64,000 nucleotides of DNA from the NCBI GenBank assembly GCA_021463865.1, contig JAJTXY010000002.1, positions 252,219 to 316,218 of the forward strand, written 5' to 3'. A program made the position numbers and the translations under genes. Below the pieces are notes generated by a model. It was not told where the DNA came from, searched no databases, and was given only the letters and a program-made list of their open reading frames with translations. Source of the stretch: Anaerolineae bacterium (GTDB taxonomy: Bacteria > Chloroflexota > Anaerolineae > Aggregatilineales > J027). Within the stretch, counting starts at the first letter, position 1, and each line of letters starts with the position of its first letter. Below, piece by piece: positions 17,144 to 25,918 of this stretch.

Positions 17144-17175
17144 AAAAAAGGATGGGTCTATAAAAACCCATCCTT
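17144..17175 (-). terminator. Rho-independent terminator of metK
   Basis: AAGGATGGGT (17148-17157) pairs with ACCCATCCTT (17166-17175), a perfect 10-bp stem with an 8-nt loop. On the minus strand it is followed by a run of six T (plus-strand A run at 17144-17149). It lies 32 bp past the metK stop. Confidence 0.88.
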
Positions 17176-17207
17176 CTCATCAAAATCATAAAGTTAGGGA
17201 TTTACTT

Positions 17208-18425
17208 TTAGAGACCAGCTTCTTTGCGGAGGATAGCGGCCTTATCAGTCTTTTCCCATGCCACATCAAGGTCATTGCGACCAAAGTGACCATAGGCTGC
17301 CGTCATACGATATTGAGCGCGACGTAGGTTCAGGTCACGGATAATGGCAGCGGGGCGCATATCGAAATGTTTGTGAATGAGATTTTCAATGACTTCATTC
17401 GGCACGTTGTTGGTGCCAAAGGTTTCGATAGCGATAGACAGCGGGCGGGCCACACCAATCGCATAGGACACCTGCAATTCAAAGCGATCTGCTAGACCAG
17501 CTGCCACGACGTTCTTGGCGATGTAGCGGGCCATGTACGCAGCGGAACGGTCAACTTTTGTCGGGTCTTTACCGGAGAAGGCACCACCGCCATGACGAGC
17601 GACCCCGCCATAGGTGTCCACGATAATCTTGCGTCCGGTCAGGCCCGCGTCACCCAGCGGGCCACCGACTACAAAACGCCCGGTTGGATTAATGAAAATC
17701 TTGGTGTCGGCATCGAATAGGTTAGCAGGAATCACAGGTTTAATGACATGCTCGATTACGTCTTTGTGAATCTGGTCGTTGTCAATTTCGGGGGCGTGCT
17801 GGGTCGAAATCAATACGGTATCTACGCGCTTGGGTTTGCCATATTCATATTCAACCGTGACCTGACTCTTGCCATCGGGACGCAGATAGGGCACCGTCCC
17901 ATCTCGGCGCACCACCGACAGACGGCGACACAATTGATGGGCCAATGAAATCGTCAGTGGCATCAATTCAGGTGTTTCATTGCACGCGAAGCCAATCATC
18001 ATGCCCTGATCGCCTGCACCGATAGCCTCGATTTCGGCGTCGGACATCTTGCCTTCACGGGCTTCAAGGGCTTTGTCTACGCCCTGCGCGATGTCACCTG
18101 ATTGCTCTTTGATAGAAACAATCACACCGCAGGTATCGGCATCGAAACCGAATTTGCCACGTGTATAGCCGATGTCACGCACCACGTCACGTACCAACGA
18201 TTGAATGTCCACATAGGTGCTGGTGGTGATTTCCCCAAACACCAAGACTAGACCAGTAGTGACAGAAGTTTCGCACGCTACACGAGCATTGGGGTCATCT
18301 TTAATGATGGCATCCAAAACGGCATCAGAAATTTGATCACAAATTTTATCGGGATGGCCTTCTGTCACCGACTCCGAGGAGTAAAAGAAACGCGGTGAGG
18401 TCATAAAGGTATTGTTACTACTCAT
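17208..18425 (-). CDS. metK: S-adenosylmethionine synthetase
   Basis: Makes S-adenosylmethionine from methionine and ATP. The start at 18425 gives [14 protein letters not shown] and has AAAGGG at about 6-bp spacing; a GTG at 18440 is in frame but badly placed. The ~405-residue protein shows [20 protein letters not shown], the hexapeptide-like GAGDQG ([16 protein letters not shown]), and [19 protein letters not shown], all typical of MetK. A SAM-I riboswitch and a terminator-like element lie upstream, and a strong terminator lies downstream, so metK is likely a monocistronic unit under feedback control by its own product. Confidence 0.98.
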   Translation of the reverse strand: MSSNNTFMTSPRFFYSSESVTEGHPDKICDQISDAVLDAIIKDDPNARVACETSVTTGLVLVFGEITTSTYVDIQSLVRDVVRDIGYTRGKFGFDADTCGVIVSIKEQSGDIAQGVDKALEAREGKMSDAEIEAIGAGDQGMMIGFACNETPELMPLTISLAHQLCRRLSVVRRDGTVPYLRPDGKSQVTVEYEYGKPKRVDTVLISTQHAPEIDNDQIHKDVIEHVIKPVIPANLFDADTKIFINPTGRFVVGGPLGDAGLTGRKIIVDTYGGVARHGGGAFSGKDPTKVDRSAAYMARYIAKNVVAAGLADRFELQVSYAIGVARPLSIAIETFGTNNVPNEVIENLIHKHFDMRPAAIIRDLNLRRAQYRMTAAYGHFGRNDLDVAWEKTDKAAILRKEAGL

Positions 18426-18458
18426 CGAAACCCTTTCCACATATTGAAAAAGATGGGT

Positions 18459-18497
18459 AAATGAAACGCCCTCCGAAGGGCATGGACTCAGAGGGCG
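18459..18497 (-). terminator. Riboswitch expression platform: alternative terminator hairpins
   Basis: On the minus strand a compact hairpin GCCCT-TCGG-AGGGC (18481-18468) and a larger competing one (GAGGGCG at 18491-18497 of the plus strand with CGCCCTC at 18467-18473) end just before TTTCATTT. The position between the SAM aptamer and metK fits a transcription-terminating expression platform; the exact antiterminator pairing was not worked out. Confidence 0.6.
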
Positions 18498-18557
18498 CGT
18501 GGGTGCTAGATCATGTTACCGCTTATCAGAAAGGCCCAAGCGGATTTTGACACGTCG

Positions 18558-18678
18558 CTCTCATCTTCCAGAAAAATCTACCGGAATTGGCACCTTCGGC
18601 AGTGGTTGTGGCCTAACGACCCACTGGCGGGTTGCCGCGACATCATCGGGCCGGTCCCTCCGTCGCTCTGGATAAGAG
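18558..18678 (-). promoter_or_regulatory. SAM-I riboswitch (S-box leader) upstream of metK
   Basis: Read on the minus strand, the segment opens with CTCTTATCCAGAG, continues with the highly conserved GGAGGGACCGGCCCGATGA, then CGGCAACC, and ends with AGGTGCCAATTCCGG and GGAAGATGAGAG. The 5' CTCTTATC and 3' GATGAGAG close the P1 stem. These are the hallmark blocks of the SAM-I aptamer. Binding of S-adenosylmethionine should reduce metK expression. Length is about 121 nt, normal for the class. Confidence 0.95.
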
Positions 18679-18716
18679 TGTTTTTTGATTTGTTGATATT
18701 CTGTTTTGCGGCGCAT

Positions 18717-18745
18717 AGATTACCAGAGGGGCTATCGGCTGTCAA
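18717..18745 (-). promoter_or_regulatory. Sigma70-type promoter for metK leader
   Basis: On the minus strand: TTGACA (18745-18740), 17-bp spacer, TAATCT (18722-18717). The start of transcription would fall about 30-40 nt before the SAM aptamer. Confidence 0.8.
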
Positions 18746-18819
18746 CGGTAACTATTCGGCATTGGTTAAATATGCTATGCTTATGAGGTGGAACGACTAT
18801 AGAGACCCTTTATCCATCT

Positions 18820-19318
18820 ATGACCACTTCCCCACACCCTGATATGCCAGATATGCAAAAGGCATTTGATTTTACCGATGAGGATTTGCAAGCGAATTAT
18901 GGCAGTTGGATTACTCAGGCTCAGAGAGAACGGGCACTGACTCACGCAAGTGATTATGCTTGGCTTGCAAGAGTAGGTTGGGCAGTGTTTGGCATTCTTG
19001 CATTAGCCACCTTAATCTCCAAGCTGCCTTTCGCGGTCATGATTTCGTGTCTTATAGTAAACATGCCTCTGACATTTGCGGGTTTCGTCTGGCGACGCAG
19101 AACCATAACCAATTTGAATCGGACGCAGATCAAGATCGTCGAGGGCTACAGCGTGCTGTACTTCAATAAATTCAAGCACTATAGTCTTTTTCATTGGAGA
19201 TGGCGTAAAATTCAACATCACCATTCCCCAATATCATGCTTTACGTGATCTGCAACCTTACAAAGTTTTCTATTTACCCGCTGGCAAGCACATCCTCTCT
19301 ATCGAGCCGCTTTTCTAA
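18820..19318 (+). pseudogene. Small two-helix membrane protein gene, broken by a +1 frameshift
   Basis: The frame from 18820 codes for MQKAFDFTDEDLQANYGSWI, two hydrophobic helices (ARVGWAVFGILALATLISKL and AVMISCLIVNMPLTFAGFVW), and then a domain reading IVEGYSVLYFNKFKHYS. It then runs to a stop at 19248 through an implausible HHH-rich tail. The +1 frame from about 19187 continues the domain sensibly: IGDGVKFNITIPQYHALRDL, PYKVFYLPAGKHILSIEPLF, stop at 19316-19318. The shift falls at a T5 run (about 19186-19191), so one extra T would explain it, either a real mutation or an assembly error. The restored protein (~165 aa) resembles a family of small membrane proteins ending in a YRVYYAPRTK..LSIE-like strand; its function is unknown. 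No clear Shine-Dalgarno precedes the ATG. Confidence 0.72.
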
Positions 19319-19599
19319 TCCAGTCAGCCAGTCGTCAGCAACCCGCCTATACCCCGCCGAGCAGACACGCGCTAATCTCGCAAACCAATTACCAACTAAA
19401 ACGTAGAGTCATAGTAGAATTACCATAGGGCGGGAATCAGCTTTATTTATCAGCAATTTCCGTGTTTCAAATCCGGCATGGCATGTTTCAAAATTGTTTC
19501 ACGGCTGACACCCCATCGTAACAGGCGGGTGATACGGTTATACATGCCATAACAGGACATGCTCTCATTCATCATTTAGCCAATCCATAGGAAGTGGTT

Positions 19600-20646
19600 A
19601 TGGCTTCAACCAAAACCCAGCAACCCATTACAGAACTAGACGAACAACCCAAAATTCCTCGTCGGCAAATCCAGACCGCTGAACCACGTGAATTGCAGCT
19701 AACCGAGCAGGTCACCCGCCGTTCGTTGGTAAATCAAATCGGCACGGCCTTGATGCAACCGGCCAATTTTTATCGCACCCTGCCCGCCAGCCATGCTTCG
19801 CGCCAATGGGTATGGGTCGGCTTGTTGATTCTGGCACTGGTCGGCTTTAGTGCTGTGCGATATGACGCGCTCAAAACTTCGGAAACAACGGCTACCGATA
19901 CTGGTGCGCCGATTGATGGTGAGATACCCATTGATGCGGGCGGGGATAAAGGCGGTGGGATTGATTTTGGTGGTATTCCATCGGATGTTGGTGGAGCACC
20001 CACCGAAACCACCGAAACGAAAGCCACGCCAGAGGAAATCACCGCCAAATGGTCAATTGCCCTCGAAGCAGCAGGTGAAATTGTGCTGCAATGGCTTATC
20101 ATCTCGATTTTGCTAATTGAGGTGTCGCTGCTCCGGGGTCGCAAACCACGTATGGGCCATAACTGGCAAATTGCGATTTATTCCAGCTTGCCCTTTGCAT
20201 TGATGGCGGCTTTGCAACTGGCCTACTATTATGCGGGTGGCAAAGTGGGCGAAGAAGGTTTATCCGGCCTGATTGACCAATGGAAAGGTTATGCTGACCT
20301 CTCCGAATTTCAGAAAAACGTGGCCTATTCACTATCTACCCGCCTAACATTGTTTTGGCTGTGGAGTTTGAGTCTGCTCTATCTTGGGGCACGCTATGGC
20401 CTGAAAGGGCGCACATGGTCGGCTACATTGGTCGTCCTGATCTGGGCGGGTGTGTTGGTTGTCGGGCCAGTAGCAGCGGGGTGGGTTGAAGCGCCCAAAG
20501 ATGAGGCTCAGACCGAGAGTGTGCCCGGAGAGATACCCTTTGACCCAAGCCTCCAACCCAGTGACCCATCGTTGGACGGCGGTGGGAATGAATCCGTACC
20601 CGAAACACCATCTGAACAGCCGCCGCGTGCACCAATGAAAGGCTAG
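19600..20646 (+). CDS. Yip1-family multi-span membrane protein
   Basis: Start ATG 19600 with AGGAAG 5 bp upstream; a GTG at 19594 overlaps the Shine-Dalgarno and was rejected. The ~348-residue protein has a cytoplasmic N-terminus, a first transmembrane helix (WVWVGLLILALVGFSAV), a Gly/Asp/Thr-rich loop, and about four more helices (WLIISILLIEVSLL, ALMAALQLAYYYAGG, LTLFWLWSLSLLYLG, TLVVLIWAGVLVVGPVAAG). The FYRTLP...GHNWQIAIYSSLPF segments fit the Yip1 domain. It leads a cluster with an ABC ATPase, an exported TIG/CARDB protein and an FtsX-like permease, 8 bp ahead of the ATPase gene, so it probably belongs to the same complex or export pathway. The precise role is unknown. Confidence 0.8.
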   Translation: MASTKTQQPITELDEQPKIPRRQIQTAEPRELQLTEQVTRRSLVNQIGTALMQPANFYRTLPASHASRQWVWVGLLILALVGFSAVRYDALKTSETTATDTGAPIDGEIPIDAGGDKGGGIDFGGIPSDVGGAPTETTETKATPEEITAKWSIALEAAGEIVLQWLIISILLIEVSLLRGRKPRMGHNWQIAIYSSLPFALMAALQLAYYYAGGKVGEEGLSGLIDQWKGYADLSEFQKNVAYSLSTRLTLFWLWSLSLLYLGARYGLKGRTWSATLVVLIWAGVLVVGPVAAGWVEAPKDEAQTESVPGEIPFDPSLQPSDPSLDGGGNESVPETPSEQPPRAPMKG

Positions 20647-20654
20647 ACCATTCG

Positions 20655-21410
20655 ATGGCAAATCACAATGGCAATCATCGGAATGGGTCAGCCCCCTATA
20701 TCAGCGGCTATGGCCTGCGTAAACATTTTAAGCTGGGAGGGCAGGTGGTTCGGGCATTGGATGGCGTGGATGTCGAAATCCCGAAAGGTCAATTTCTTGC
20801 CATCATGGGGCCAAGCGGCTCTGGCAAAAGTACCCTGTTATATGTAATGGGTGGGTTAGACCGACCCACTGGCGGCGAGGTCAGCGTCGGAAATAAATAC
20901 TTACACAGCATGAATGCCGATGAACTAGCCCGTTTTCGGCGGGAAAGTATCGGGTTCATCTTCCAGCAGTTTCATCTCGTACCAACCCTGACCGCGCTAG
21001 AAAATGTGGCGCTGCCGGGAGTGTTCGCAGGCATACCGCGTGAAGTGCGCGAAAAACGGGCGCGGCAACTGCTCAATACACTGGGTATGGGGGAACGGCT
21101 TGACCATAAACCCTCCCAGCTTTCCGGCGGTCAGCAACAGCGTGTGGCGATTGCACGGGCCTTGTTTAATAACCCGCCGATTATTATGGGCGACGAACCT
21201 ACCGGGGCACTCGATAGCAAAACCGGACAAACCGTGATGAACCTACTGCGCTGGCTGGCAACACGGCAGGGCAAAACCGTTGTGTTGGTGACACATGATG
21301 CTGGAGTCGCCAGTTACGCAGACCGTCTATTGCATCTAAAAGATGGGCGTATTGTGGACGATATTCCAGCCGCCCAACAGGAGATAGAAGACCTCCATGT
21401 CATTCGTTAA
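20655..21410 (+). CDS. ABC transporter ATP-binding protein (MacB/LolD type)
   Basis: 251 residues with Walker A GPSGSGKST (~residues 53-61), Q-loop FIFQQFHLVPTLTALENV, signature LSGGQQQRVAIARAL, Walker B PIIMGDEPTGALDS and the switch His VTHD. The LDRPTGGEV and GDEPTGALDS forms are typical of the MacB/LolD/FtsE-like subfamily, which powers mechanotransmission rather than classical transport. The cognate FtsX-type permease is encoded two genes downstream. The start codon is 8 bp after the Yip1 gene stop; its 3' end overlaps the next gene by 14 bp. Confidence 0.93.
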   Translation: MANHNGNHRNGSAPYISGYGLRKHFKLGGQVVRALDGVDVEIPKGQFLAIMGPSGSGKSTLLYVMGGLDRPTGGEVSVGNKYLHSMNADELARFRRESIGFIFQQFHLVPTLTALENVALPGVFAGIPREVREKRARQLLNTLGMGERLDHKPSQLSGGQQQRVAIARALFNNPPIIMGDEPTGALDSKTGQTVMNLLRWLATRQGKTVVLVTHDAGVASYADRLLHLKDGRIVDDIPAAQQEIEDLHVIR

Positions 21411-23754
21411 ATCGCTGAAAATCCAACTTATCGCGGCGTTGCTCATTCTGTCATTGCTAATTGTGATTGGGGTGGGCATTTCAAATTCTGATCCTGTAGC
21501 GGCCCAAGACGGGGTACAGGCCTCCGCCACGCCTGCGATGGTGGTGAATCGGGCTGAACCCACCCAAATTACCATAGGTGGTTCGCAACCTGCCTATATG
21601 TCCATTTTTGGGTCGGGTTTTAGCGCGTCCACCTCGGTGCAGTTGATGGGTTATGGCACACTGCCGACTCAACTGATTGATAATGGGTCGCTGGTGGTCT
21701 CATTCCCCGGCAACATCAACCCCGGTCAGTACGTGATTCAAATTTTGGACCCGATTGGGGGTATCGTAACATGGCCTACCCCCGTAACGATCCAAGTCGC
21801 ACCGACAGCCACGCCGACCAATACCCCACCCCAGCCTATTTTTGTGACACGCGCCGAGCCTGCCCAAGTCATGGCAGGACAAGGGGGCACACTCTCGGTT
21901 ATTGGGGGTAATTTCACCAATACCACCGTCATTCGTCTGGCAGGTGTTGGCTTGCTAACCACGACTTTTATCAACAGCGGTGCATTAACAGCCCAATTGC
22001 CCACTACTCTGCTGCCGGGGGTCTATAATGTGGAGGTTAGCGACCCATTGGGTGGGACACAATATGCCCCGAACGCACTAACGGTGCTTCCAGTGCCCCC
22101 AACCGCCGCCCCGACCAATACCCCTGCACCACCAACGCCTACTCTTGAGCCATCCGCGACGCCACAGCCCGCCACCCCCATTCCGGGTCAACCCTCACTA
22201 TTAGCGCGTAATTTCTCGGTCAGTCCGGTGACCATCGCGCCCGGTGAGACAGTCACACTCAATTTTGAAGTGGTCAATCAGGGCAATCGCAACGCGCAGG
22301 GGGTGTCAGTAGCAGTAGATTCAGGTGGCAAATTTGTTCCGGCAAACGGTCAGGCCACTGCTACGTTACCGGATATTCCAGTCGGTGGACGGGTGAATGT
22401 CACCTTAATGGCGGTTGCGGCAATGGATACCCCCGCTGGCCCGATCAGTGTTCCCATTACGATGGCCTATCGGGATTTCAGTGGCGAGAGCTACACCAGC
22501 AAAGCATCCCTCAGCGTAAATGTTGAAGAGGCCGGGGAATCGTCACAGGTCGTGATGTCCAGCTACAGCGTCGAGCCAAATCCGGTGGAACCGGGCAAGC
22601 CTGTCACCATGATCGTACATATCGCCAATTCGGGCAACAAGAAGGCCCTACAGGTACTGCTGCGGGTATCGGGCAGTGAAAATGTATTGCTGGCAGGGCC
22701 AAATGGCGACAGCTTCCCAATCGGTGATCTTGACGCGAGTGAATCAGTTGAACTTGAACTGCCCTTGATTGTGCGCCCCGATGCCAAATCCGGCCCCCAG
22801 TCACAGCCGTTCACAATCACCTATCTCCAAGATGGTGAGGCCCAACAAGCCGCTGGGAGTATGACGGTTGAGGTGCGGCCTGTGGTTGCCACTGTGCCCT
22901 TAATGTTGTTGGAATCCTATGACTACGGCAAGGATATTCTGGAGCCGGGGGAACAGTTCACGCTCAATCTTGATCTGAAAAATGTCGGCAATGGCGACGC
23001 CACAGAACTGGTTGTCGTCTTTGGAACAGTCGAATCCAGTGGGGATTCGGGTGGTGGCACTCCTACTAGTGGTGGTGGCACGACGACCACCCCCAGCACA
23101 ACCTTTGCCCCTGTCGGCTCAGGCGGCACACAGTACATCGGCACGGTTGAAGCCAATGGAGAGAGCAAGGCTATCTCACAAGAGTTCATCGTCAATGGCA
23201 CGACGACCAGCGGCGTTTACAGTCTGCCTGTCACCGTGCGCTACAAAAAACCCGATGGCACAACGGCCCAAGATAATTTGCGGGCAATTGTAGTGGTGGT
23301 TGCTCCACCAAATTTGAATATCACCTTGCAAAGCCCTGTGCCCGAACAGGTCAATGTGGGTGAACCACTGCCAATTGGCTTGACCATCAAAAATCTTGGC
23401 ACTAAGGTGGTCAATTTCACAAATGTCACGTTCGAGGCCGAAAACGCCGACGTGATGGATATGGCGGAGGTTTTTATCGGGCCAGTCAAAGGTGATGAAG
23501 AAACCACCTTTGGCTCGGCGTTCGCCCCTAGCAGTGACGGCCATGTCAAAATCACCGTGACCATCTACTATCTGAACGACCTCAACCAAGAAGTGAGTAT
23601 CGTGCAGACCTATGAGACCGAAGCCGTGACGCCACCGCCCATGCCGGAAGATAACGGAGGTTTCCCAATGGATCCCACCCCTGAACCAGAACAGGAAGAA
23701 GAGGATGCCTCCTTGGGGGATGTCATCTTGGGTTTCCTCGGTCTAGGGAGCTAA
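21397..23754 (+). CDS. Exported TIG/IPT and CARDB multi-domain protein
   Basis: 785 residues. An N-terminal hydrophobic segment (IQLIAALLILSLLIVIGVGI) acts as signal peptide or anchor. Two TIG/IPT-like beta-sandwich repeats follow (NRAEPTQITIGGSQP..., TRAEPAQVMAGQGG...), joined by Pro/Thr linkers such as ATPTNTPPQP and PTNTPAPPTP. Then come about four CARDB-like repeats (VSPVTIAPGETVTLNFEVVN, EPNPVEPGKPVTMIVHIANS, DILEPGEQFTLNLDLKNVG, PEQVNVGEPLPIGLTIKNLG). The C-terminus is acidic (PEQEEEDASLGD) and hydrophobic at its end. It is likely extracellular or envelope-facing. It lies between ABC ATPase and permease genes, overlapping the former by 14 bp and 5 bp from the latter, so it may be the accessory adaptor of that ABC system. 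Confidence 0.85.
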   Translation: MSFVKSLKIQLIAALLILSLLIVIGVGISNSDPVAAQDGVQASATPAMVVNRAEPTQITIGGSQPAYMSIFGSGFSASTSVQLMGYGTLPTQLIDNGSLVVSFPGNINPGQYVIQILDPIGGIVTWPTPVTIQVAPTATPTNTPPQPIFVTRAEPAQVMAGQGGTLSVIGGNFTNTTVIRLAGVGLLTTTFINSGALTAQLPTTLLPGVYNVEVSDPLGGTQYAPNALTVLPVPPTAAPTNTPAPPTPTLEPSATPQPATPIPGQPSLLARNFSVSPVTIAPGETVTLNFEVVNQGNRNAQGVSVAVDSGGKFVPANGQATATLPDIPVGGRVNVTLMAVAAMDTPAGPISVPITMAYRDFSGESYTSKASLSVNVEEAGESSQVVMSSYSVEPNPVEPGKPVTMIVHIANSGNKKALQVLLRVSGSENVLLAGPNGDSFPIGDLDASESVELELPLIVRPDAKSGPQSQPFTITYLQDGEAQQAAGSMTVEVRPVVATVPLMLLESYDYGKDILEPGEQFTLNLDLKNVGNGDATELVVVFGTVESSGDSGGGTPTSGGGTTTTPSTTFAPVGSGGTQYIGTVEANGESKAISQEFIVNGTTTSGVYSLPVTVRYKKPDGTTAQDNLRAIVVVVAPPNLNITLQSPVPEQVNVGEPLPIGLTIKNLGTKVVNFTNVTFEAENADVMDMAEVFIGPVKGDEETTFGSAFAPSSDGHVKITVTIYYLNDLNQEVSIVQTYETEAVTPPPMPEDNGGFPMDPTPEPEQEEEDASLGDVILGFLGLGS

Positions 23755-23759
23755 GTGCC

Positions 23760-25049
23760 ATGTTTTCGGAACTCGCGGGCCTAGCAATTGGCAATCTTTT
23801 CCGCGCCCGTGCCCGATTAGCAATGACGGCGGGCGGCGTGGTAGTTGGGACAAGCGCGGTCATTTTGTTGGTCGCGCTGACCTTTGGCTTGCAACGTTCG
23901 GCTGAGGCAGGCATTGGAAACAGCAGTGCCGTCACCGAGATTCAGGTCTATCCCAGTTGGGAAATTCCACCGGGGCAGTCACCCGAAGATATGCCCCAAC
24001 TGAATCTCGAAACCGTTCAGGAATTGTGGCGTATCCCCGGTGTGGCGGCAGTTATCCCAATGGTCAATTTGCAGGTTGGTGGTGATTTAATGTCGGGGGA
24101 CTACATTGCAGGAGCGAATATCGTGGGGATTGACTCACGTTTGCTGCCTTATCTTGGCATCACATTGGAACAAGGCACGCTGTCTTTGCAACCGGGGGAG
24201 ATGATCGTCGGCCCGTATATCGGCGAGAATTTTTTTGACCCCACCAGCGAATTTTACGAGCCTGTCCAAGTGGATGTCTACAACACGCCGCTCAAATTCC
24301 GCGTGACCAATTGGAACAATGGCACGGAATTGAAAAAGGACATCAAAGTTTCCGGCACATTCGCGGCAGGCACGAGCTTTGACTACACCATCTTCATGAA
24401 TGTGAATGATATTATCGGCTACAACGAATGGGCGTCTGGGCAAGAGACCGACCCTGAGACCTTCACGTTTGGTCAGGTGCTCGTCCGGGCCAACAGCCGC
24501 GAAACCACGATTGATGTGACCAACGCCATCAAAGATTTAGGGCTAAATGCCTATAGCATGGGTGAATTTTTGGGGCAGATGAACAATTTCTTCCGTACCA
24601 TGCGCCTCATTCTCGGTGGCGTCGGTGGGGTGGCGCTGTTGGTGGCAGCCTTTGGGGTCGCCAACACGATGACAATGGCAATTCTCGAACGCACCAAAGA
24701 AATCGGCCTGATGAAAGCCATCGGGGCGACTGACCGCGATGTGTTGACCGTCTTTCTGATCGAGTCCGGTTTAGTCGGGCTGGCAGGCGGGGTCGTTGGC
24801 GTCATCCTGTCGTTCATTTTACGGCGGGTGATTAATCAGGCGGTTGCCAATGCGCCGACGGGTGAGGATAGTGTCACGAATTTTCTGCCATTTAATACGT
24901 CGCAGATTGGCGGGAATCTCATCATTATACCAACTGACCTATGGCTGTTTGCGATTGTGTTGGCGACATTGGTCGGTTTAGGGGCGGGGTTGTTTCCATC
25001 GCTGCGTGCGGCCCGACTCTCACCTGTGATCGCGCTAAAGCAAGAATAA
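23760..25049 (+). CDS. MacB/FtsX-type ABC transporter permease
   Basis: 429 residues. It has an N-terminal transmembrane segment (AMTAGGVVVGTSAVILLVALTFG), a ~240-residue MacB-like periplasmic domain (VAAVIPMVNLQVGG, PGEMIVGPYIGENFF), and three C-terminal helices characteristic of the FtsX domain: ILGGVGGVALLVAAFGVANTM, LVGLAGGVVGVILSFIL and LFAIVLATLVGLGAGLFPSL, with ERTKEIGLMKAIGATDRDV between them. It should pair with the ABC ATPase at 20655. The cargo or mechanical output is not evident. The gene ends in a good terminator 12 bp downstream. Confidence 0.92.
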   Translation: MFSELAGLAIGNLFRARARLAMTAGGVVVGTSAVILLVALTFGLQRSAEAGIGNSSAVTEIQVYPSWEIPPGQSPEDMPQLNLETVQELWRIPGVAAVIPMVNLQVGGDLMSGDYIAGANIVGIDSRLLPYLGITLEQGTLSLQPGEMIVGPYIGENFFDPTSEFYEPVQVDVYNTPLKFRVTNWNNGTELKKDIKVSGTFAAGTSFDYTIFMNVNDIIGYNEWASGQETDPETFTFGQVLVRANSRETTIDVTNAIKDLGLNAYSMGEFLGQMNNFFRTMRLILGGVGGVALLVAAFGVANTMTMAILERTKEIGLMKAIGATDRDVLTVFLIESGLVGLAGGVVGVILSFILRRVINQAVANAPTGEDSVTNFLPFNTSQIGGNLIIIPTDLWLFAIVLATLVGLGAGLFPSLRAARLSPVIALKQE

Positions 25050-25060
25050 ATCGCCGGAAT

Positions 25061-25103
25061 GCCCTCTGTGCTACACTGAATGGTAGACAGGGGGCAAGTT
25101 TTT
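25061..25103 (+). terminator. Terminator of the ABC/TIG operon
   Basis: GCCCTCTGT (25061-25069) pairs with ACAGGGGGC (25087-25095), 9 bp with one wobble, extended by CTAC/GTAG inside the loop, followed by AAGTTTTT (25096-25103). Confidence 0.8.
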
Positions 25104-25119
25104 GGCGGGGGAAATCCTT

Positions 25120-25788
25120 ATGAGCGATGAATTCAAGTATAAATCAACGCATTACCTATTTTTAAATGACATGACACTCCCTGAACTTATGGCTCATTTT
25201 TGTGCCGAACATCTTGACGAGGAAGGCGATGAGGATTGGTGGCAATATGATGATACTGCCCTTCTCATTAGAAAGTTGGGGGGAAGTGCAGGCATTGACT
25301 TCCTTTTACAAATGTTCAGTTCCACTCAAAGTGTCTCAAAAAAGAGGGCTATTCTTTCAACGCTGACCTCTCGACCAATGCTAGACACTCCTGAAATCTT
25401 TGATTTGCTCATTAAATCTCTTGACGATCAAGAAGACGTCGTTGTGATGGATGCGATTGATGGTCTGGAAAATCTCAAAAAATTCGATCTCCTAGATCGT
25501 GTCATGGCTTTTAGAAACCACCCATCACCCTATGTTCGAGGTGGTGTTTTCCGATATATCAGTGGCCTTTTTCCTGTTCAAGCAATTCCCGTTCTCATCG
25601 AAGGTATCCGCGACCCTCACCCCATCCCGCGTGATGTAGCCGCCGATATGATGAGCGAATTGGAATTGAATGAAATAGAACTTCGCCAATTTTTGCCTTA
25701 TCTGGAATCCCTCCGAAATGATGAAGATGAAGATGTACGGGAAACTGCCAGAATCTCAATGGCAATTATTGAAGGTACCGAGTGGTAA
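25120..25788 (+). CDS. HEAT-repeat-like protein of unknown function
   Basis: 222 residues from ATG 25120, which has a GGGGGAAAT Shine-Dalgarno at suitable spacing; an in-frame TTG at 25102 overlaps the upstream terminator. The sequence is a series of helical repeats: DTPEIFDLLIKSLDDQEDVVVMDAID, LLDRVMAFRNHPSPYVRGGVFRYI, and LPYLESLRNDEDEDVRETARISM, which fit HEAT/PBS-lyase-like helix pairs (DEDEDVRETA is a typical turn). It is strongly acidic. There is no catalytic motif; it may be a protein-interaction scaffold. Terminator upstream and a 130-bp gap downstream suggest a stand-alone gene. Confidence 0.75.
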   Translation: MSDEFKYKSTHYLFLNDMTLPELMAHFCAEHLDEEGDEDWWQYDDTALLIRKLGGSAGIDFLLQMFSSTQSVSKKRAILSTLTSRPMLDTPEIFDLLIKSLDDQEDVVVMDAIDGLENLKKFDLLDRVMAFRNHPSPYVRGGVFRYISGLFPVQAIPVLIEGIRDPHPIPRDVAADMMSELELNEIELRQFLPYLESLRNDEDEDVRETARISMAIIEGTEW

Positions 25789-25918
25789 AGATAGATGGGA
25801 ACACAACACCGCCAACCAGCGTTTTAAATGCAGGGGATATTTCCGCTTCCCTTGCTTGCGTCCAATATCCTAGCAATGGAGCATTACGCTTATTCTAAGT
25901 TAGTGAGGAGAAATTGAT

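Noticed and set aside
18513-18842. Plus-strand frame of 109 codons over the metK leader
   Set aside because: It runs antisense through the SAM-I riboswitch, which explains the sequence; the product looks random.
19319-19599. Possible RNA gene or remnant in the 281-bp gap
   Set aside because: Only short GTTTCAAA repeats and small imperfect inverted repeats are seen; no cloverleaf and no coding frame of note.
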